Positions 17,896-27,120 of a DNA stretch of 64,000 nt are shown one piece after another. Below the pieces are notes generated by a model. That model was given only the letters and a program-made list of their open reading frames with translations. It did not search any database and had not been told where the DNA came from. A program made the position numbers and the translations under genes. Numbering within the stretch: position 1 is the stretch's first letter; each line of letters starts with the position of its first letter. This stretch comes from Hyalangium versicolor (lineage in GTDB: Bacteria > Myxococcota > Myxococcia > Myxococcales > Myxococcaceae): assembly GCF_020103695.1 (NCBI RefSeq), contig NZ_JAHXBF010000008.1, positions 310,001 through 374,000 of the forward strand, written 5' to 3'.

Positions 17896-18945
17896 ATGAA
17901 CGACAGACTGCTGAAGGCGGCACGCCGCCAGCCCACGGACACCACTCCGGTGTGGCTCATGCGTCAGGCCGGCCGCTACCTGCCCGAGTACCGCGCCATC
18001 CGCGGCAACATCGCGTTCCTCGATCTGTGCAAGCACCCGGACCTGGCCGCCGAGGTGACGGTGCAGCCAGTGACACGGCTGGGAGTGGACGCGGCCATCA
18101 TCTTCTCGGACATCCTCATCCCGGTGGAGGCCATGGGCATTGCCCTGGAGCTGGGAGACAAGGGGCCGCATTTCCCCAACCCCGTGCGCACGGCGGCGGA
18201 CATCGAGAAGCTCGGGGTGCCGGACCCGGTGCAGAGCACGGGCTTCGTGGCCGAGGCCATCCGCCGCACGCGCAAGGCGCTGAACGACTCGGTGCCGGTG
18301 ATCGGGTTCGCGGGCGCGCCGTTCACCCTGGCCGCGTACATGGTCGAGGGCGGCGGCTCCAAGAGCTACATCCTCATCAAGCGCCTGCTCTTCGAGCAGC
18401 CGAAGCTGGCGCACACGCTGTTCCAGAAGCTCACGGACACGCTCATCCCCTACTTGAAGATGCAGGTGGAGGCGGGGGCGAAGATCGTCCAGATCTTCGA
18501 CTCGTGGGGCGGAGAGCTGGGCCCGTACGACTTCGAGCGGTTCAGCCTGCCGTACCTCACACGGATGGTGAAGGAACTGCAGGCCACCGGGGTACCGGTG
18601 ATCCTCTTCGGCACGGGCATGTCCACGCACCTGCCGCTGCTCAAGCGCACGGGGGCGGACGTCATCGGCCAGGACTGGCGCATCCAGATGGATGATGCCC
18701 GTCGCGTGCTGGGCCCGGACGTGGCGGTGCAGGGCAACCTGGATCCGCTGCACCTGTTCCTGCCGCGCGAGGAGCTGGAGGGGCGGGTGGTGGACATCCT
18801 GAACCGCGCCGGGCCTGTGGGGCACATCTTCAACCTGGGCCACGGCATCCTCCCGCCGACGGACCCCGAGGCAGCGAAGTTCATGGTGGAGGCGGTGCAC
18901 CGGCACGGCATCGCGCTGCGCCAGGGCTCGACGCCCACGCGATAG
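17896..18945 (+). CDS. hemE: Uroporphyrinogen decarboxylase
   Basis: 349 residues, the usual length. HemE converts uroporphyrinogen III to coproporphyrinogen III in cytoplasmic haem synthesis by removing four carboxyl groups. Seen motifs: WLMRQAGRYLPEYR at about 20-33 with the conserved arginines, IIFSDIL with the essential Asp at about 77, GFAGAPFTLA and the C-terminal LGHGILP. The start at 17896 is preceded by GGAGGGCTCCTCC. No other haem gene is adjacent, so it is probably its own unit or cotranscribed with the short unknown gene that follows 30 bp later. Confidence 0.97.
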   Translation: MNDRLLKAARRQPTDTTPVWLMRQAGRYLPEYRAIRGNIAFLDLCKHPDLAAEVTVQPVTRLGVDAAIIFSDILIPVEAMGIALELGDKGPHFPNPVRTAADIEKLGVPDPVQSTGFVAEAIRRTRKALNDSVPVIGFAGAPFTLAAYMVEGGGSKSYILIKRLLFEQPKLAHTLFQKLTDTLIPYLKMQVEAGAKIVQIFDSWGGELGPYDFERFSLPYLTRMVKELQATGVPVILFGTGMSTHLPLLKRTGADVIGQDWRIQMDDARRVLGPDVAVQGNLDPLHLFLPREELEGRVVDILNRAGPVGHIFNLGHGILPPTDPEAAKFMVEAVHRHGIALRQGSTPTR

Positions 18946-18975
18946 CGGCACCCGACCTGCCTCGTCCTGCTCGAA

Positions 18976-19704
18976 GTGTCAGAGCCAGGAAGAGGGAAGG
19001 ACGCGGAGTACCAGAGCCGGATGGCTCGACTTGGCGCGCGAGGACTGCGTAGGATGTGGCAGGTCCTCCGTTCGGGAGACAACCTTCCAGGTTGGCCTCC
19101 GGGCAGGGCTCTGGAGTACCTTGTCCTGAGGGCGTTCCAACTAATGGTGATGGCACATATCGCGACCGAAGGGCTCATCGAGCAGGCCATGATGAAGCGC
19201 CTCGTGCGGGACCACCCGGTGCTCCGGCGTCGGAAGATCCGGGTCGTAGAGGCTGGGAACCCAGCTTCCAGAGGCCGCACCATAATGATCCTGCATCACG
19301 AGCCCGTCGCCGCGATCATGGACACGAAGACCATTCACCCTCGGGCCATCGCAGAGCTGCGCTACCACGTGGAGTGGATCCTGGGCGGGGGTGGTGCTCG
19401 AGAGGAGTGGGAGAGCATCCTGGTGACTCCCGAAGTCACCGTGCTGCTCTTTCAGGACGAACAGGTGCTGCGCTCGCTCCTGCCCACGCCCCCTTCCTTC
19501 GAGCAGCGCATCGTCGCCCGGTATGAGCCCACCCGGGTGCTCTCGGAGCTCTTCACCCAGGCCGGCAAGCCCTTCCCGAAAGCCCTCATCCAGCGCCTCT
19601 CTCGCACCCGCCTGGCGCCTCTCTGGAAGCTCCCGGTCCTTCAGCCCCTGGAACGCTTCCTGCTTGGCAGCTTCCAGGCCCAGCACGCGGGCGACTCCGC
19701 TTGA
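18976..19704 (+). CDS. Hypothetical protein
   Basis: 242 residues from a GTG at 18976; an ATG at 19021 is a good alternative. It is soluble, without signal peptide. The stretch GWPPGRALEYLVLRAFQLM at about 39-57 resembles the N-terminal helix of some restriction-endonuclease-like proteins, but I do not see a PD-(D/E)xK core, so this is weak. The C-terminal half contains a possible alpha/beta domain (ESILVTPEVTVLLFQDEQ). It lies 30 bp after hemE on the same strand. Function unknown. Confidence 0.65.
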   Translation: MSEPGRGKDAEYQSRMARLGARGLRRMWQVLRSGDNLPGWPPGRALEYLVLRAFQLMVMAHIATEGLIEQAMMKRLVRDHPVLRRRKIRVVEAGNPASRGRTIMILHHEPVAAIMDTKTIHPRAIAELRYHVEWILGGGGAREEWESILVTPEVTVLLFQDEQVLRSLLPTPPSFEQRIVARYEPTRVLSELFTQAGKPFPKALIQRLSRTRLAPLWKLPVLQPLERFLLGSFQAQHAGDSA

Positions 19705-19736
19705 AGTCCGCCGGTTGACTCTAGAATCAATTCTCG

Positions 19737-19765
19737 TTGACGCGCCGCATCAACGCTCGTTACAT
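19737..19765 (+). promoter_or_regulatory. Candidate promoter of fadI-fadJ
   Basis: TTGACG (19737-19742), 17-bp spacer, TTACAT (19760-19765). The -10 match is poor. Just upstream is a short palindrome AGAATCAATTCT at 19723-19734 that could be an operator. Confidence 0.3.
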
Positions 19766-19797
19766 GCCTCCCACTCGCAGTCAGGAGGGTGAGGCAC

Positions 19798-21093
19798 ATG
19801 GCACAGAACAACGGTCACCGCCGGGTGGCCATCGTCCGCGGGTTGCGGACTCCATTCGTGAAGGCGGGCAGCGTCTTCAGCGGGCTCACCGCCCTGGATC
19901 TCGGCAGGATGGTGGTCCAGGAACTGGTGCAGCGTGCGGAGCTCGACCCGAACGAGATCAACCAGGTCGTCTTCGGGCAGGTCATCCCCACACTCACGGC
20001 TCCCTCCATCGCCCGGGAAGTCGTCCTGGCCGCCGGACTGCCGCGCAAGATCGAGGCCTTCACCGTGGCGCGCGCCTGCGCCACCTCCATCCAGGCCATG
20101 ACGACGGCGGCCAACGCCATCGCCGTGGGTGAGGCGGATGTCATCATCGCGGGCGGCACCGAGTGCATGTCGGACGCCCCCATCTTTACCAGCCGTCCCC
20201 TGGCCCAGGCGCTGGTGGCGGCCTCCAAGGCCCGCACCCTCCCGGACAAGCTCAAGCCCTTCCAGAAGCTCAAGGCCAAGGATCTGCTGCCGGTTCCCCC
20301 CGCCATCGCCGAGTACTCCACCGGCCAGACGATGGGCGAGAGCGCGGAGAAGATGGCCAAGGAGAACGGCATCTCCCGCGAGGAGCAGGATCGCATCGCC
20401 CTGGCCTCGCATCAGAACGCCGCCCGCGCCTGGAAGGAAGGCCGCTTCGATGGCGAGGTGATGCACGTCGTCGTTCCGCCCAAGTACGAGGACGTGGCCG
20501 CCAAGGACAACATCGTCCGCGAGGACACCAGCCTGGATGCGCTCGGCCAGCTCAAGCCGGTGTTCGACCGCAAGTACGGCAGCATCACCGCGGGCAACTC
20601 CTCGCCGCTGACGGATGGCGCCGCCGCCCTGCTGCTCATGAGCGAGGAGAAGGCGAGGGCGCTCGGGTACGAGCCGCTCGGCTTCCTGCGCGCCCATGCC
20701 TATGCCGCCACGGATCCTGGCGATCAGCTCCTCCAAGGGCCCGCCTACGCGGCGCCTGTGGCCCTTCAGCGCGCGGGCATGAAGCTGGCGGACATCGACC
20801 TGGTGGAGATGCACGAGGCGTTCGCCGCCCAGGTGGCCAGCAACCTCCAGGCGCTCGCCTCGCCCGCCTTCGCGAAGAAGGCCGGTTGGAGCGCTCCGGT
20901 GGGTGAGGTGGATCGGGAGCGGCTCAACGTGAATGGTGGCTCCATCTCCATCGGCCATCCTTTCGGGGCCACGGGGGCGCGCATCGTCACCCAGGCCCTC
21001 AACGAGCTGAAGCGTCGGAACAAGAACACGGTGCTGTGCACCGTCTGCGCCGCTGGTGGCCTGGGAGCCGCCGTGGTCCTGGAGCGTGCGTGA
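19798..21093 (+). CDS. fadI: Acetyl-CoA acyltransferase (FadI-type thiolase)
   Basis: 431 residues. Thiolase of fatty-acid beta-oxidation, cleaving 3-ketoacyl-CoA to acetyl-CoA and a shortened acyl-CoA. The active-site Cys is in ARACATSIQAM, the catalytic His in SIGHPFGATGARI and the second Cys in CTVCAAGGLG. The N-terminus VAIVRGLRTPFVKAG and the length match FadI more than the shorter FadA. The ATG at 19798 is chosen because AGGAGG lies eight bases upstream; a GTG at 19789 is in frame. The stop overlaps the fadJ start by one base, so both subunits are made together. Confidence 0.93.
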   Translation: MAQNNGHRRVAIVRGLRTPFVKAGSVFSGLTALDLGRMVVQELVQRAELDPNEINQVVFGQVIPTLTAPSIAREVVLAAGLPRKIEAFTVARACATSIQAMTTAANAIAVGEADVIIAGGTECMSDAPIFTSRPLAQALVAASKARTLPDKLKPFQKLKAKDLLPVPPAIAEYSTGQTMGESAEKMAKENGISREEQDRIALASHQNAARAWKEGRFDGEVMHVVVPPKYEDVAAKDNIVREDTSLDALGQLKPVFDRKYGSITAGNSSPLTDGAAALLLMSEEKARALGYEPLGFLRAHAYAATDPGDQLLQGPAYAAPVALQRAGMKLADIDLVEMHEAFAAQVASNLQALASPAFAKKAGWSAPVGEVDRERLNVNGGSISIGHPFGATGARIVTQALNELKRRNKNTVLCTVCAAGGLGAAVVLERA

Positions 21094-23327
21094 TGGCCAT
21101 CAAACTGGAAGAGCTCGAGGCGAAGCAGGGCTTCACCTACCAGGTCGAGGAGGGAGTCGCGGTCCTCACCATCGATCAGCAGGGCGAGTCGGTGAATACG
21201 CTTTCCCCCGAGTCGGGAGAGGCGTTCACCGAGCTGCTTGGTCGCGCGGAGAAGGATCCCGCCGTCAAGGCCGTGATCTTCATCTCCGGCAAGAAGGACA
21301 ATTTCGTGGCCGGGGCGAAGATCGACTTCCTTCAGTCCATCCAGACAGCGGCGCAGGCCACCGAGTTTTCCCGCAAGGGCCAGGAGGGCTTCGATCGGCT
21401 GGACGCATTCCCCAAGCCGGTGGTCGCGGCCATCCACGGCGCGTGCCTCGGTGGCGGCCTGGAGTGGGCGCTGGCATGTGACTACCGCGTGGCCACTGAC
21501 AGCCCGAAGACATCTCTCGGCTTGCCCGAGGTGCAGTTAGGGCTGCTACCCGGAGCGGGCGGCACCCAGCGGCTCCCAGCGCTCATCGGCGTCCAGGCGG
21601 CGTTGGATCTCATCCTCGCCGGCAAGACGCTGAAGCCCTCCAAGGCGAAGCGCTTGGGCCTGGTGGATGAGGTGGTGCCAGTGCCCATCCTCCGCAAGGT
21701 GGCGCTCCAGCGTGCCCAGGAGCTGGCCGCGGGGACCCTGAAGTTGGAGCGCCCGCACGGCCAGCGGCTCAAGGCCGTGGCGGAGCAGTCCAAGAAGGGC
21801 CTGGCGGGCATGCTCCAGAGCCTGGCCAACAAGGATCTGTGGGCCGAGGTGGCGCTCGAGGCCAACCCCCTGGGTCGGAAGATCCTCTTCGATCAGGCGC
21901 GCAAGCAGCTCCTGAGGAAGACGCGCGGCAAGTACCCCGCGCCGGAGAAGGCCCTGGAGGCCATTCGCGTGGGCGTGGAGTCCGGCCGCAAGGCGGGGCT
22001 CGAGGCCGAGGCCCGGCTCTTCGGCGAGCTGGTCGTGTCGGACGTCTCCAAGCGGCTGGTGGAGATCTTCTTCGCCACCACGGCGCTCAAGAAGGAGAAC
22101 GGTACCTCCAACCCGGACGTGAAGGCGCGGGAGGTGAAGAAGATCGGCGTGCTCGGCGGCGGGCTGATGGGCGGAGGCATCGCCTACGTGTCCACGGTGC
22201 TCCAGGGCGTACCGGTGCGCGTGAAGGACAAGGACGACGCGGGCGTGGGCCGCGCGCTCAAGCAGGTGCAGAGCGTCCTGGATGAGCGGGTGAAGCGTCG
22301 CTCGATGACGTGGCGCGAGGCGGCGGCGAAGCAGGCGCTGGTGACCGCGGGCACGGACTACAGCGGCTTCAAGAGCGTGGACCTCGTCATCGAGGCCGTG
22401 TTCGAGGACCTGAAGCTCAAGCACCGCGTCATCGCCGAGACGGAGGCCGTCACCCGCGACGACTGCATCTTCGCGTCCAACACCTCCAGCCTGCCGATCA
22501 CCGAGCTGGCCAAGGGCAGCAAGCGGCCCGAGCAGGTGATCGGGATGCACTACTTCAGCCCGGTGCACAAGATGCCGCTGCTGGAGATCATCACCCATAA
22601 GGGCACTGCGGACTGGGTGACGGCTACCTGCGTGGAGGTGGGCCGCAAGCAGGGCAAGACGGTCATCGTCGTCAATGACGGGGTGGGCTTCTACACCTCG
22701 CGCATCCTCGCCCCGTACATGAACGAGGCGGCGTACCTGCTGGCCGAGGGCGCGGACATCGCCGAGCTCGACAAGGCGCTGGTGGAGTTCGGCTTCCCGG
22801 TGGGCCCCATCACCCTGCTGGACGAGGTGGGCATCGACGTGGCCCACAAGGTCGGTCCCATCATGGAGGCGGCGTTCGGCAAGCGGCTGGCGGCGCCCAA
22901 GACGCTCGAGAAGATCATCGAGGACGGGCGCCTGGGCCGGAAGAACCAGAAGGGCTTCTACACGTACAGTGGGAAGAAGAAGGAGGTGGATGCCTCCGTC
23001 TACGCGCTGCTGCCCAGCGGGCCCGAGCGCAAGCGCTTCGATCGGGCCGAGATGGCCGAGCGGTGCGCCCTGCAGATGGTGAACGAGGCCATCCGCTGCC
23101 TGGGCGAGGGCATCCTCCGCAGCCCGAGGGATGGAGACGTGGGCGCCATCTTCGGCCTGGGCTTCCCACCGTTCCTGGGCGGGCCGTTCCGGTACGCGGA
23201 CAGCCTGACGCCTCCGGTGCTGCTCAAGCGCCTGGAGCACTACCACGACAAGTACGGCGAGCGTTTCACCCCGGCCCCCTTCCTGGTGGACGTGGTGAAG
23301 GAGGGCAAGACGTTCCACTCGCGCTGA
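21093..23327 (+). CDS. fadJ: Fatty-acid oxidation multienzyme, enoyl-CoA hydratase / 3-hydroxyacyl-CoA dehydrogenase
   Basis: 744 residues, the alpha subunit of the trifunctional beta-oxidation complex with FadI. Residues about 1-200 are the crotonase domain (oxyanion loop HGACLGGGLEWALACDYR and LGLPEVQLGLLPGAGGTQR with the catalytic glutamates). A Rossmann domain with IGVLGGGLMGGGIA begins near 350, and HYFSPVHKMPLLEI marks the dehydrogenase active site. Two C-terminal helical domains follow. ATG at 21093 shares its A with the fadI stop (TGATG). Confidence 0.94.
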   Translation: MAIKLEELEAKQGFTYQVEEGVAVLTIDQQGESVNTLSPESGEAFTELLGRAEKDPAVKAVIFISGKKDNFVAGAKIDFLQSIQTAAQATEFSRKGQEGFDRLDAFPKPVVAAIHGACLGGGLEWALACDYRVATDSPKTSLGLPEVQLGLLPGAGGTQRLPALIGVQAALDLILAGKTLKPSKAKRLGLVDEVVPVPILRKVALQRAQELAAGTLKLERPHGQRLKAVAEQSKKGLAGMLQSLANKDLWAEVALEANPLGRKILFDQARKQLLRKTRGKYPAPEKALEAIRVGVESGRKAGLEAEARLFGELVVSDVSKRLVEIFFATTALKKENGTSNPDVKAREVKKIGVLGGGLMGGGIAYVSTVLQGVPVRVKDKDDAGVGRALKQVQSVLDERVKRRSMTWREAAAKQALVTAGTDYSGFKSVDLVIEAVFEDLKLKHRVIAETEAVTRDDCIFASNTSSLPITELAKGSKRPEQVIGMHYFSPVHKMPLLEIITHKGTADWVTATCVEVGRKQGKTVIVVNDGVGFYTSRILAPYMNEAAYLLAEGADIAELDKALVEFGFPVGPITLLDEVGIDVAHKVGPIMEAAFGKRLAAPKTLEKIIEDGRLGRKNQKGFYTYSGKKKEVDASVYALLPSGPERKRFDRAEMAERCALQMVNEAIRCLGEGILRSPRDGDVGAIFGLGFPPFLGGPFRYADSLTPPVLLKRLEHYHDKYGERFTPAPFLVDVVKEGKTFHSR

Positions 23328-23339
23328 GTGGAGCGGCTT

Positions 23340-23382
23340 CTGGAGCGGTTCCGAGGGAGTCTCACCTCAGGAACAGCTCCAG
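23340..23382. terminator. Hairpin between convergent genes
   Basis: CTGGAGCGGTTCC / GGAACAGCTCCAG pair with one mismatch over a 17-nt loop, thirteen bases after the fadJ stop and just before the end of the convergent DUF808 gene. No T-run is seen, so activity as a terminator is uncertain. Confidence 0.4.
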
Positions 23383-23391
23383 CCCCGGTGC

Positions 23392-24333
23392 TCAGCTCTT
23401 GGCCTTGCCCAGCACCTTCTTGCTGGCAAGCACCACGCCGAGCGCCACTGCCCCGGCGATGATCCCCACCACGGCATCCGCCACCGAAGAGGTGATTCCT
23501 CCCAGGAAGCCGGCCACCTCTCCGGCGCCATGGGCCAGGCCCTCGATGGCGTGGTGCAGCGGGGGGATGCCGTGCGTGAGAATGCCTCCGCCGACCAGGA
23601 ACATGGCCGCGGTGCCAGCCACCGAGAGGCCTCGCATGAGCCAGGGGGCCGCTTTCAGGATGCCTGCCCCCAGGCCTCGCAGGAACCGATCCCCACCGCT
23701 GGTGCCCGTTCGCCGGGTGAGGGCGAGCCCCGCGTCGTCGAGTTTGACGATCGCCGCCACGAATCCGTAGACGCCCACGGTCATCAACAGGGCCACGCCG
23801 GTCAGGACCAGCACCCGATTCGCGAAAGGCGCCGTGGCCACCACTCCCAGGGCAATCGCGATGATCTCCGCCGAGAGGATGAAGTCGGTGCGCACCGCGC
23901 CCTTGATCTTCTCCTTCTCGAGCGCCACGAGGTCCACCTTGGGATCGACCAGGGCCTGGGTCAGCTCGGCGTGGTGGGCCTCATCCTCGGCCTCGCTGTG
24001 TAGGAACTTGTGTGCCAGCTTTTCGACACCCTCGAAGCACAGGTAGAGGCCGCCGATCATCAGCAGGGGCGTCACCGCCCAGGGAAGGAAGGCGCTGATG
24101 GCCAGGGCTGCGGGCACCAGGATGGCCTTGTTCACCATCGAGCCCTTGGCCACGGCCCACACCACCGGCAGTTCCCGGTCGGCGTTGACGCCCGCGACTT
24201 GCTGGGCATTGAGCGCCAGGTCATCGCCCAGCACGCCGGCGGTCTTCTTCGCCGCCACCTTCGTCATCACCGAGACGTCGTCGAGGATGGTGACAATGTC
24301 GTCGAGAAGGGCAAGCAGGCTGGATCCGGCCAC
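23392..24333 (-). CDS. DUF808 family multi-pass membrane protein (YedI-like)
   Basis: 313 residues from a GTG with AGGAG seven bases upstream. The N-terminus [20 protein letters not shown] is the signature of the DUF808/YedI family, followed by several hydrophobic helices (about 100-130, 165-230 and 240-310) and internal Gly-rich segments such as [17 protein letters not shown]. The family lies in the inner membrane; its transport or other role is not established. It is divergent from the next gene and convergent with fadJ. Confidence 0.88.
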   Translation of the reverse strand: MAGSSLLALLDDIVTILDDVSVMTKVAAKKTAGVLGDDLALNAQQVAGVNADRELPVVWAVAKGSMVNKAILVPAALAISAFLPWAVTPLLMIGGLYLCFEGVEKLAHKFLHSEAEDEAHHAELTQALVDPKVDLVALEKEKIKGAVRTDFILSAEIIAIALGVVATAPFANRVLVLTGVALLMTVGVYGFVAAIVKLDDAGLALTRRTGTSGGDRFLRGLGAGILKAAPWLMRGLSVAGTAAMFLVGGGILTHGIPPLHHAIEGLAHGAGEVAGFLGGITSSVADAVVGIIAGAVALGVVLASKKVLGKAKS

Positions 24334-24466
24334 GTGGGCGCTCCTGGGGAGTCGGAGGAGGTGAGGGCCCAGGGTATAGATCGACGCGGAAACATTTCGC
24401 GAGGATTCCCGAGAATGAAGACGTCGTGGTCGCCCCGGCCCTCTGCTCCCGGGGCAAGAGCTTCCT

Positions 24467-25156
24467 ATGTCCCTCGCCACCCGCCCTGCTCCTGCCTCGG
24501 AGCGGACCACCCCCTCCACCTCCACTCGCCAGCCCCAGCACGGAACGGCCACCTCGCAGGGAACGCGCGTGGTGAAGCCTGACGTCTATTTCTCGGCATT
24601 CAAGCAAGGGAAGGCGGGCAACTGCGTGAGCGTCGCCGCCATCAAGGCCGCGATGGCGAAGTTTGGGCCGGACGGAGTCTTCAAGAGCGTGGCGCGAAAC
24701 GGCAGCGGCTACGACGTCACCATGCGTGACGGGGTGAAGGTGCGCGTCAGCGATGCGGAGCTGTCCACCGCCACCCGCCTCTCGCGCTTCTCGGGGAAGG
24801 ATCCCGCGCTGCTGCGCAAGGCCAACCTGCTGTACGCGGCCATGGCCAATCGCGCCCAGCTCGAAGGCAACGACGGCCGCAAGAACATGTCCTTCGAGCG
24901 CGCGTGCCAGAGCCTGAACGATGGCGAGAGCTACCTCGAGGGCGCGCGCTGGCTGGGCCTCAAGGACCACATTCGGAAGATCAACCCGCGCAACCTCGAT
25001 TCGTACACCGCGGTGGTCGCCGCTTCCTCCAAGCATGCCGTGTACGCCTCGAGCGGCTACGTCGATCACTATGGCCGCAAGAAGGACGGCACCCACGACG
25101 GCGGCGCGTTTGAAGGGTGGGGGAGAGCCATCCGCTATGCCTACGCGCTGATCTGA
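24467..25156 (+). CDS. Hypothetical protein, possible papain-fold cysteine peptidase-like
   Basis: 229 residues. The first ~33 residues are Ser/Thr/Pro-rich and disordered. Then [13 protein letters not shown] places a Cys at the start of a helix, and about 150 residues later [16 protein letters not shown] places a His in a strand. This Cys-helix then His-strand order is what papain-like and calpain-like peptidases show, but an Asn/Asp-Gln triad is not proven and no family is recognised. It has no signal peptide. It is divergent from the DUF808 gene with 133 bp between them. Confidence 0.65.
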   Translation: MSLATRPAPASERTTPSTSTRQPQHGTATSQGTRVVKPDVYFSAFKQGKAGNCVSVAAIKAAMAKFGPDGVFKSVARNGSGYDVTMRDGVKVRVSDAELSTATRLSRFSGKDPALLRKANLLYAAMANRAQLEGNDGRKNMSFERACQSLNDGESYLEGARWLGLKDHIRKINPRNLDSYTAVVAASSKHAVYASSGYVDHYGRKKDGTHDGGAFEGWGRAIRYAYALI

Positions 25157-25304
25157 ACGTGGGTACCCCTGTCGGCCGCACGCGTGGCGAATTGGTAGGA
25201 CCAGCATACCAGTGGGCTCCGGTCTCGCCCGGCAGGGGGACACTCGCGGGCGTCGCGTTGAGCTGACTTGACCCTGGAGCGGTTCTGGACGAAGTCCCAC
25301 CGCC

Positions 25305-26438
25305 ATGAATCGCTCCGCCCCCCGTGTCGTTGCCCTGGTCGTGCTCGTGGCCACCGTTGCCTGTGGCGCGGCCGCCGCCACCGGGGCCTGGCGCCTCCAC
25401 CACAAGACGCCGGGGGCGCCTGCGTTGGAAGTCGGGGACTACCTCTCCATGGGGTGGGTGGGCTGGGATTCCGCCTGGTACAAGCGCATCGCCGAGGAGG
25501 GCTACTCGTACACCCCGGGCATCCAGAGCTCGGTGGCGTTCTTCCCGCTGTACCCGATGGCTGTCCGGGCCTTCATGAACCTGGGCCTCTCCGTCTATGG
25601 CGGCGGCATTCTCGTCACGCTGCTCTGTGGCCCCCTGGCCGTGGTGCTCTTCACGCTCTGGGCCCGGACCCTCACGGATGAGCGCACCGCGCTCCAGGCC
25701 GGACTGTTGATAGGGCTCTATCCCTTCTCCTTCTATCTCTACGGCGTCATGTATTCGGACGCGCTCTTCATCCTCCTCGTGGTGAGTGCCTTCCTCCTCC
25801 TGGAGAAGGGGCATCTGGTCCCTGCGGTGCTCCTGGGCGCCATTGCAACAGCGGCGCGGCCCGTGGCTCCCGCAGTGGTGGTGGGGTTGGTGGCGCGCCG
25901 GCTCGAGTGGAAGCGTGCTCGGGGCGAGCGGTGGAATGTCTGGGACTTCCTCCCCGTGTTCTCGGCGCTCGGCTTCCTCAGCTATGTGCTCTACCTGCGC
26001 CAGACGTTCGGTGAGCCCTTCGCCTTCGTTGAGACTCAGGGCTCCCCAGGTTGGGATCAGGCGCCCGGTTGGAACACGTGGCTCAAGGTGCACTGGTTCC
26101 ACGTCGTCTTCCTGGAGGGCAACAACGCGGAGGTCATCCTGCGCTACGTCACCCACGCGCTGCTGACCGTGCTGGGACTCGTGCTGGTGAAGCCTACCGT
26201 GCGCCTGCTGGGATGGGGGTATGGCCTCTTCATCCTCGCCCTCGTCGGGTTGCAAGCGGTGGGGACCAAGGACTTCATGGGATCGGGGCGCTACCTCATC
26301 TCGGCCTTCCCGCTCTTCCTCACGCTCGCCTTGCTGCTGCGCGAGCGCCCGCGCCTGCGCCATGCTCTCATCGGCGTGAGTGCGGTGGGCATCGTTCTCC
26401 TCTCATGGGCCTTCGGCCGGGATCTGTACGTCTCATGA
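25305..26438 (+). CDS. PIG-V-like mannosyltransferase (multi-pass membrane glycosyltransferase)
   Basis: 377 residues with about eight or nine membrane helices. The luminal/periplasmic loop WDSAWYKRIAEEGY followed by FFPLYPMAVR matches the WD and FFP-type motifs of PIG-V mannosyltransferases (GT76), which use a polyprenyl-phosphate mannose donor. In eukaryotes PIG-V adds the second mannose of GPI anchors; bacterial relatives act on unknown glycolipids or glycoproteins. Its TGA overlaps the ATG of the next gene (ATGA), so the two are coupled. Confidence 0.8.
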   Translation: MNRSAPRVVALVVLVATVACGAAAATGAWRLHHKTPGAPALEVGDYLSMGWVGWDSAWYKRIAEEGYSYTPGIQSSVAFFPLYPMAVRAFMNLGLSVYGGGILVTLLCGPLAVVLFTLWARTLTDERTALQAGLLIGLYPFSFYLYGVMYSDALFILLVVSAFLLLEKGHLVPAVLLGAIATAARPVAPAVVVGLVARRLEWKRARGERWNVWDFLPVFSALGFLSYVLYLRQTFGEPFAFVETQGSPGWDQAPGWNTWLKVHWFHVVFLEGNNAEVILRYVTHALLTVLGLVLVKPTVRLLGWGYGLFILALVGLQAVGTKDFMGSGRYLISAFPLFLTLALLLRERPRLRHALIGVSAVGIVLLSWAFGRDLYVS

Positions 26439-27097
26439 GCGCATTGGTCGACAAGGCCGTGTCCCTGTTCTCGGAGCTCCCTCCCGCCGAGCGTTTCCAC
26501 GTGCGCGCCCGTGCCTTCTCCGCGCCGCTGGAGGCCGTCGCCTGGCGCGTGCCTGCTGGTGGCACCGTCGCTGACGTGGGGTGTGGCCACGGATTGCTCT
26601 CCGCGCTCGTGGCCCTGGAGGATCCCAGCCGCACTGTGTACGGAGTGGATCCGGATCCACGGAAGATCCTGTGGGCCTCGCAGGGCCCGGGACGGCTGCC
26701 ACGGGTCCATTTCGAGCAGGGCACCGTGGAGAGCCTCGCCGAGCGGCGTCCGGCCGCGTTCGATTCCGCAGTGGTGTGTGACGTGCTCTACCTGCTTCCT
26801 CGGGAGCGCTGGCCGGAGTTCCTCCTCACTGTGAGGCGCCTGCTGCGCCCCGGAGGCCGGTTCCTCTTGAAGGAGGCGGAGGGAGATGGCTCCTGGAAGC
26901 ACTACAAGTGCCTCGCGCAGGAGTGGGTGATGGTGAAGATGATCGGCCGTACCAAGGCCGGTGGTGGGCTGGTGCTCGAACCTCGGGGCACCGTGGAGTC
27001 CCTGCTGCGGGACGCGGGCTTCAAGGTGAGCGAGACGGTGGAACTGGATACGGGCTACACCACCCCGCACATCCTCTATGTGGCCGAGGCCACGTAG
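26435..27097 (+). CDS. SAM-dependent methyltransferase
   Basis: 220 residues, class I fold. Motif I is VADVGCGHGLLSAL at about 46-59, the acidic ribose-binding residue is in VYGVDPDPR, and the motif IV region is VVCDVLYLL. The last part (VTLDTGYTTPH-like, VELDTGYTTPHILYVAEA) is a typical beta-hairpin ending. It overlaps the mannosyltransferase by 4 bp. Methylation of a glycan or lipid made by its neighbour is inferred from coupling only. Confidence 0.85.
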   Translation: MSALVDKAVSLFSELPPAERFHVRARAFSAPLEAVAWRVPAGGTVADVGCGHGLLSALVALEDPSRTVYGVDPDPRKILWASQGPGRLPRVHFEQGTVESLAERRPAAFDSAVVCDVLYLLPRERWPEFLLTVRRLLRPGGRFLLKEAEGDGSWKHYKCLAQEWVMVKMIGRTKAGGGLVLEPRGTVESLLRDAGFKVSETVELDTGYTTPHILYVAEAT

Positions 27098-27120
27098 GCA
27101 GTGCGGGGCGGAGGCGTCTC

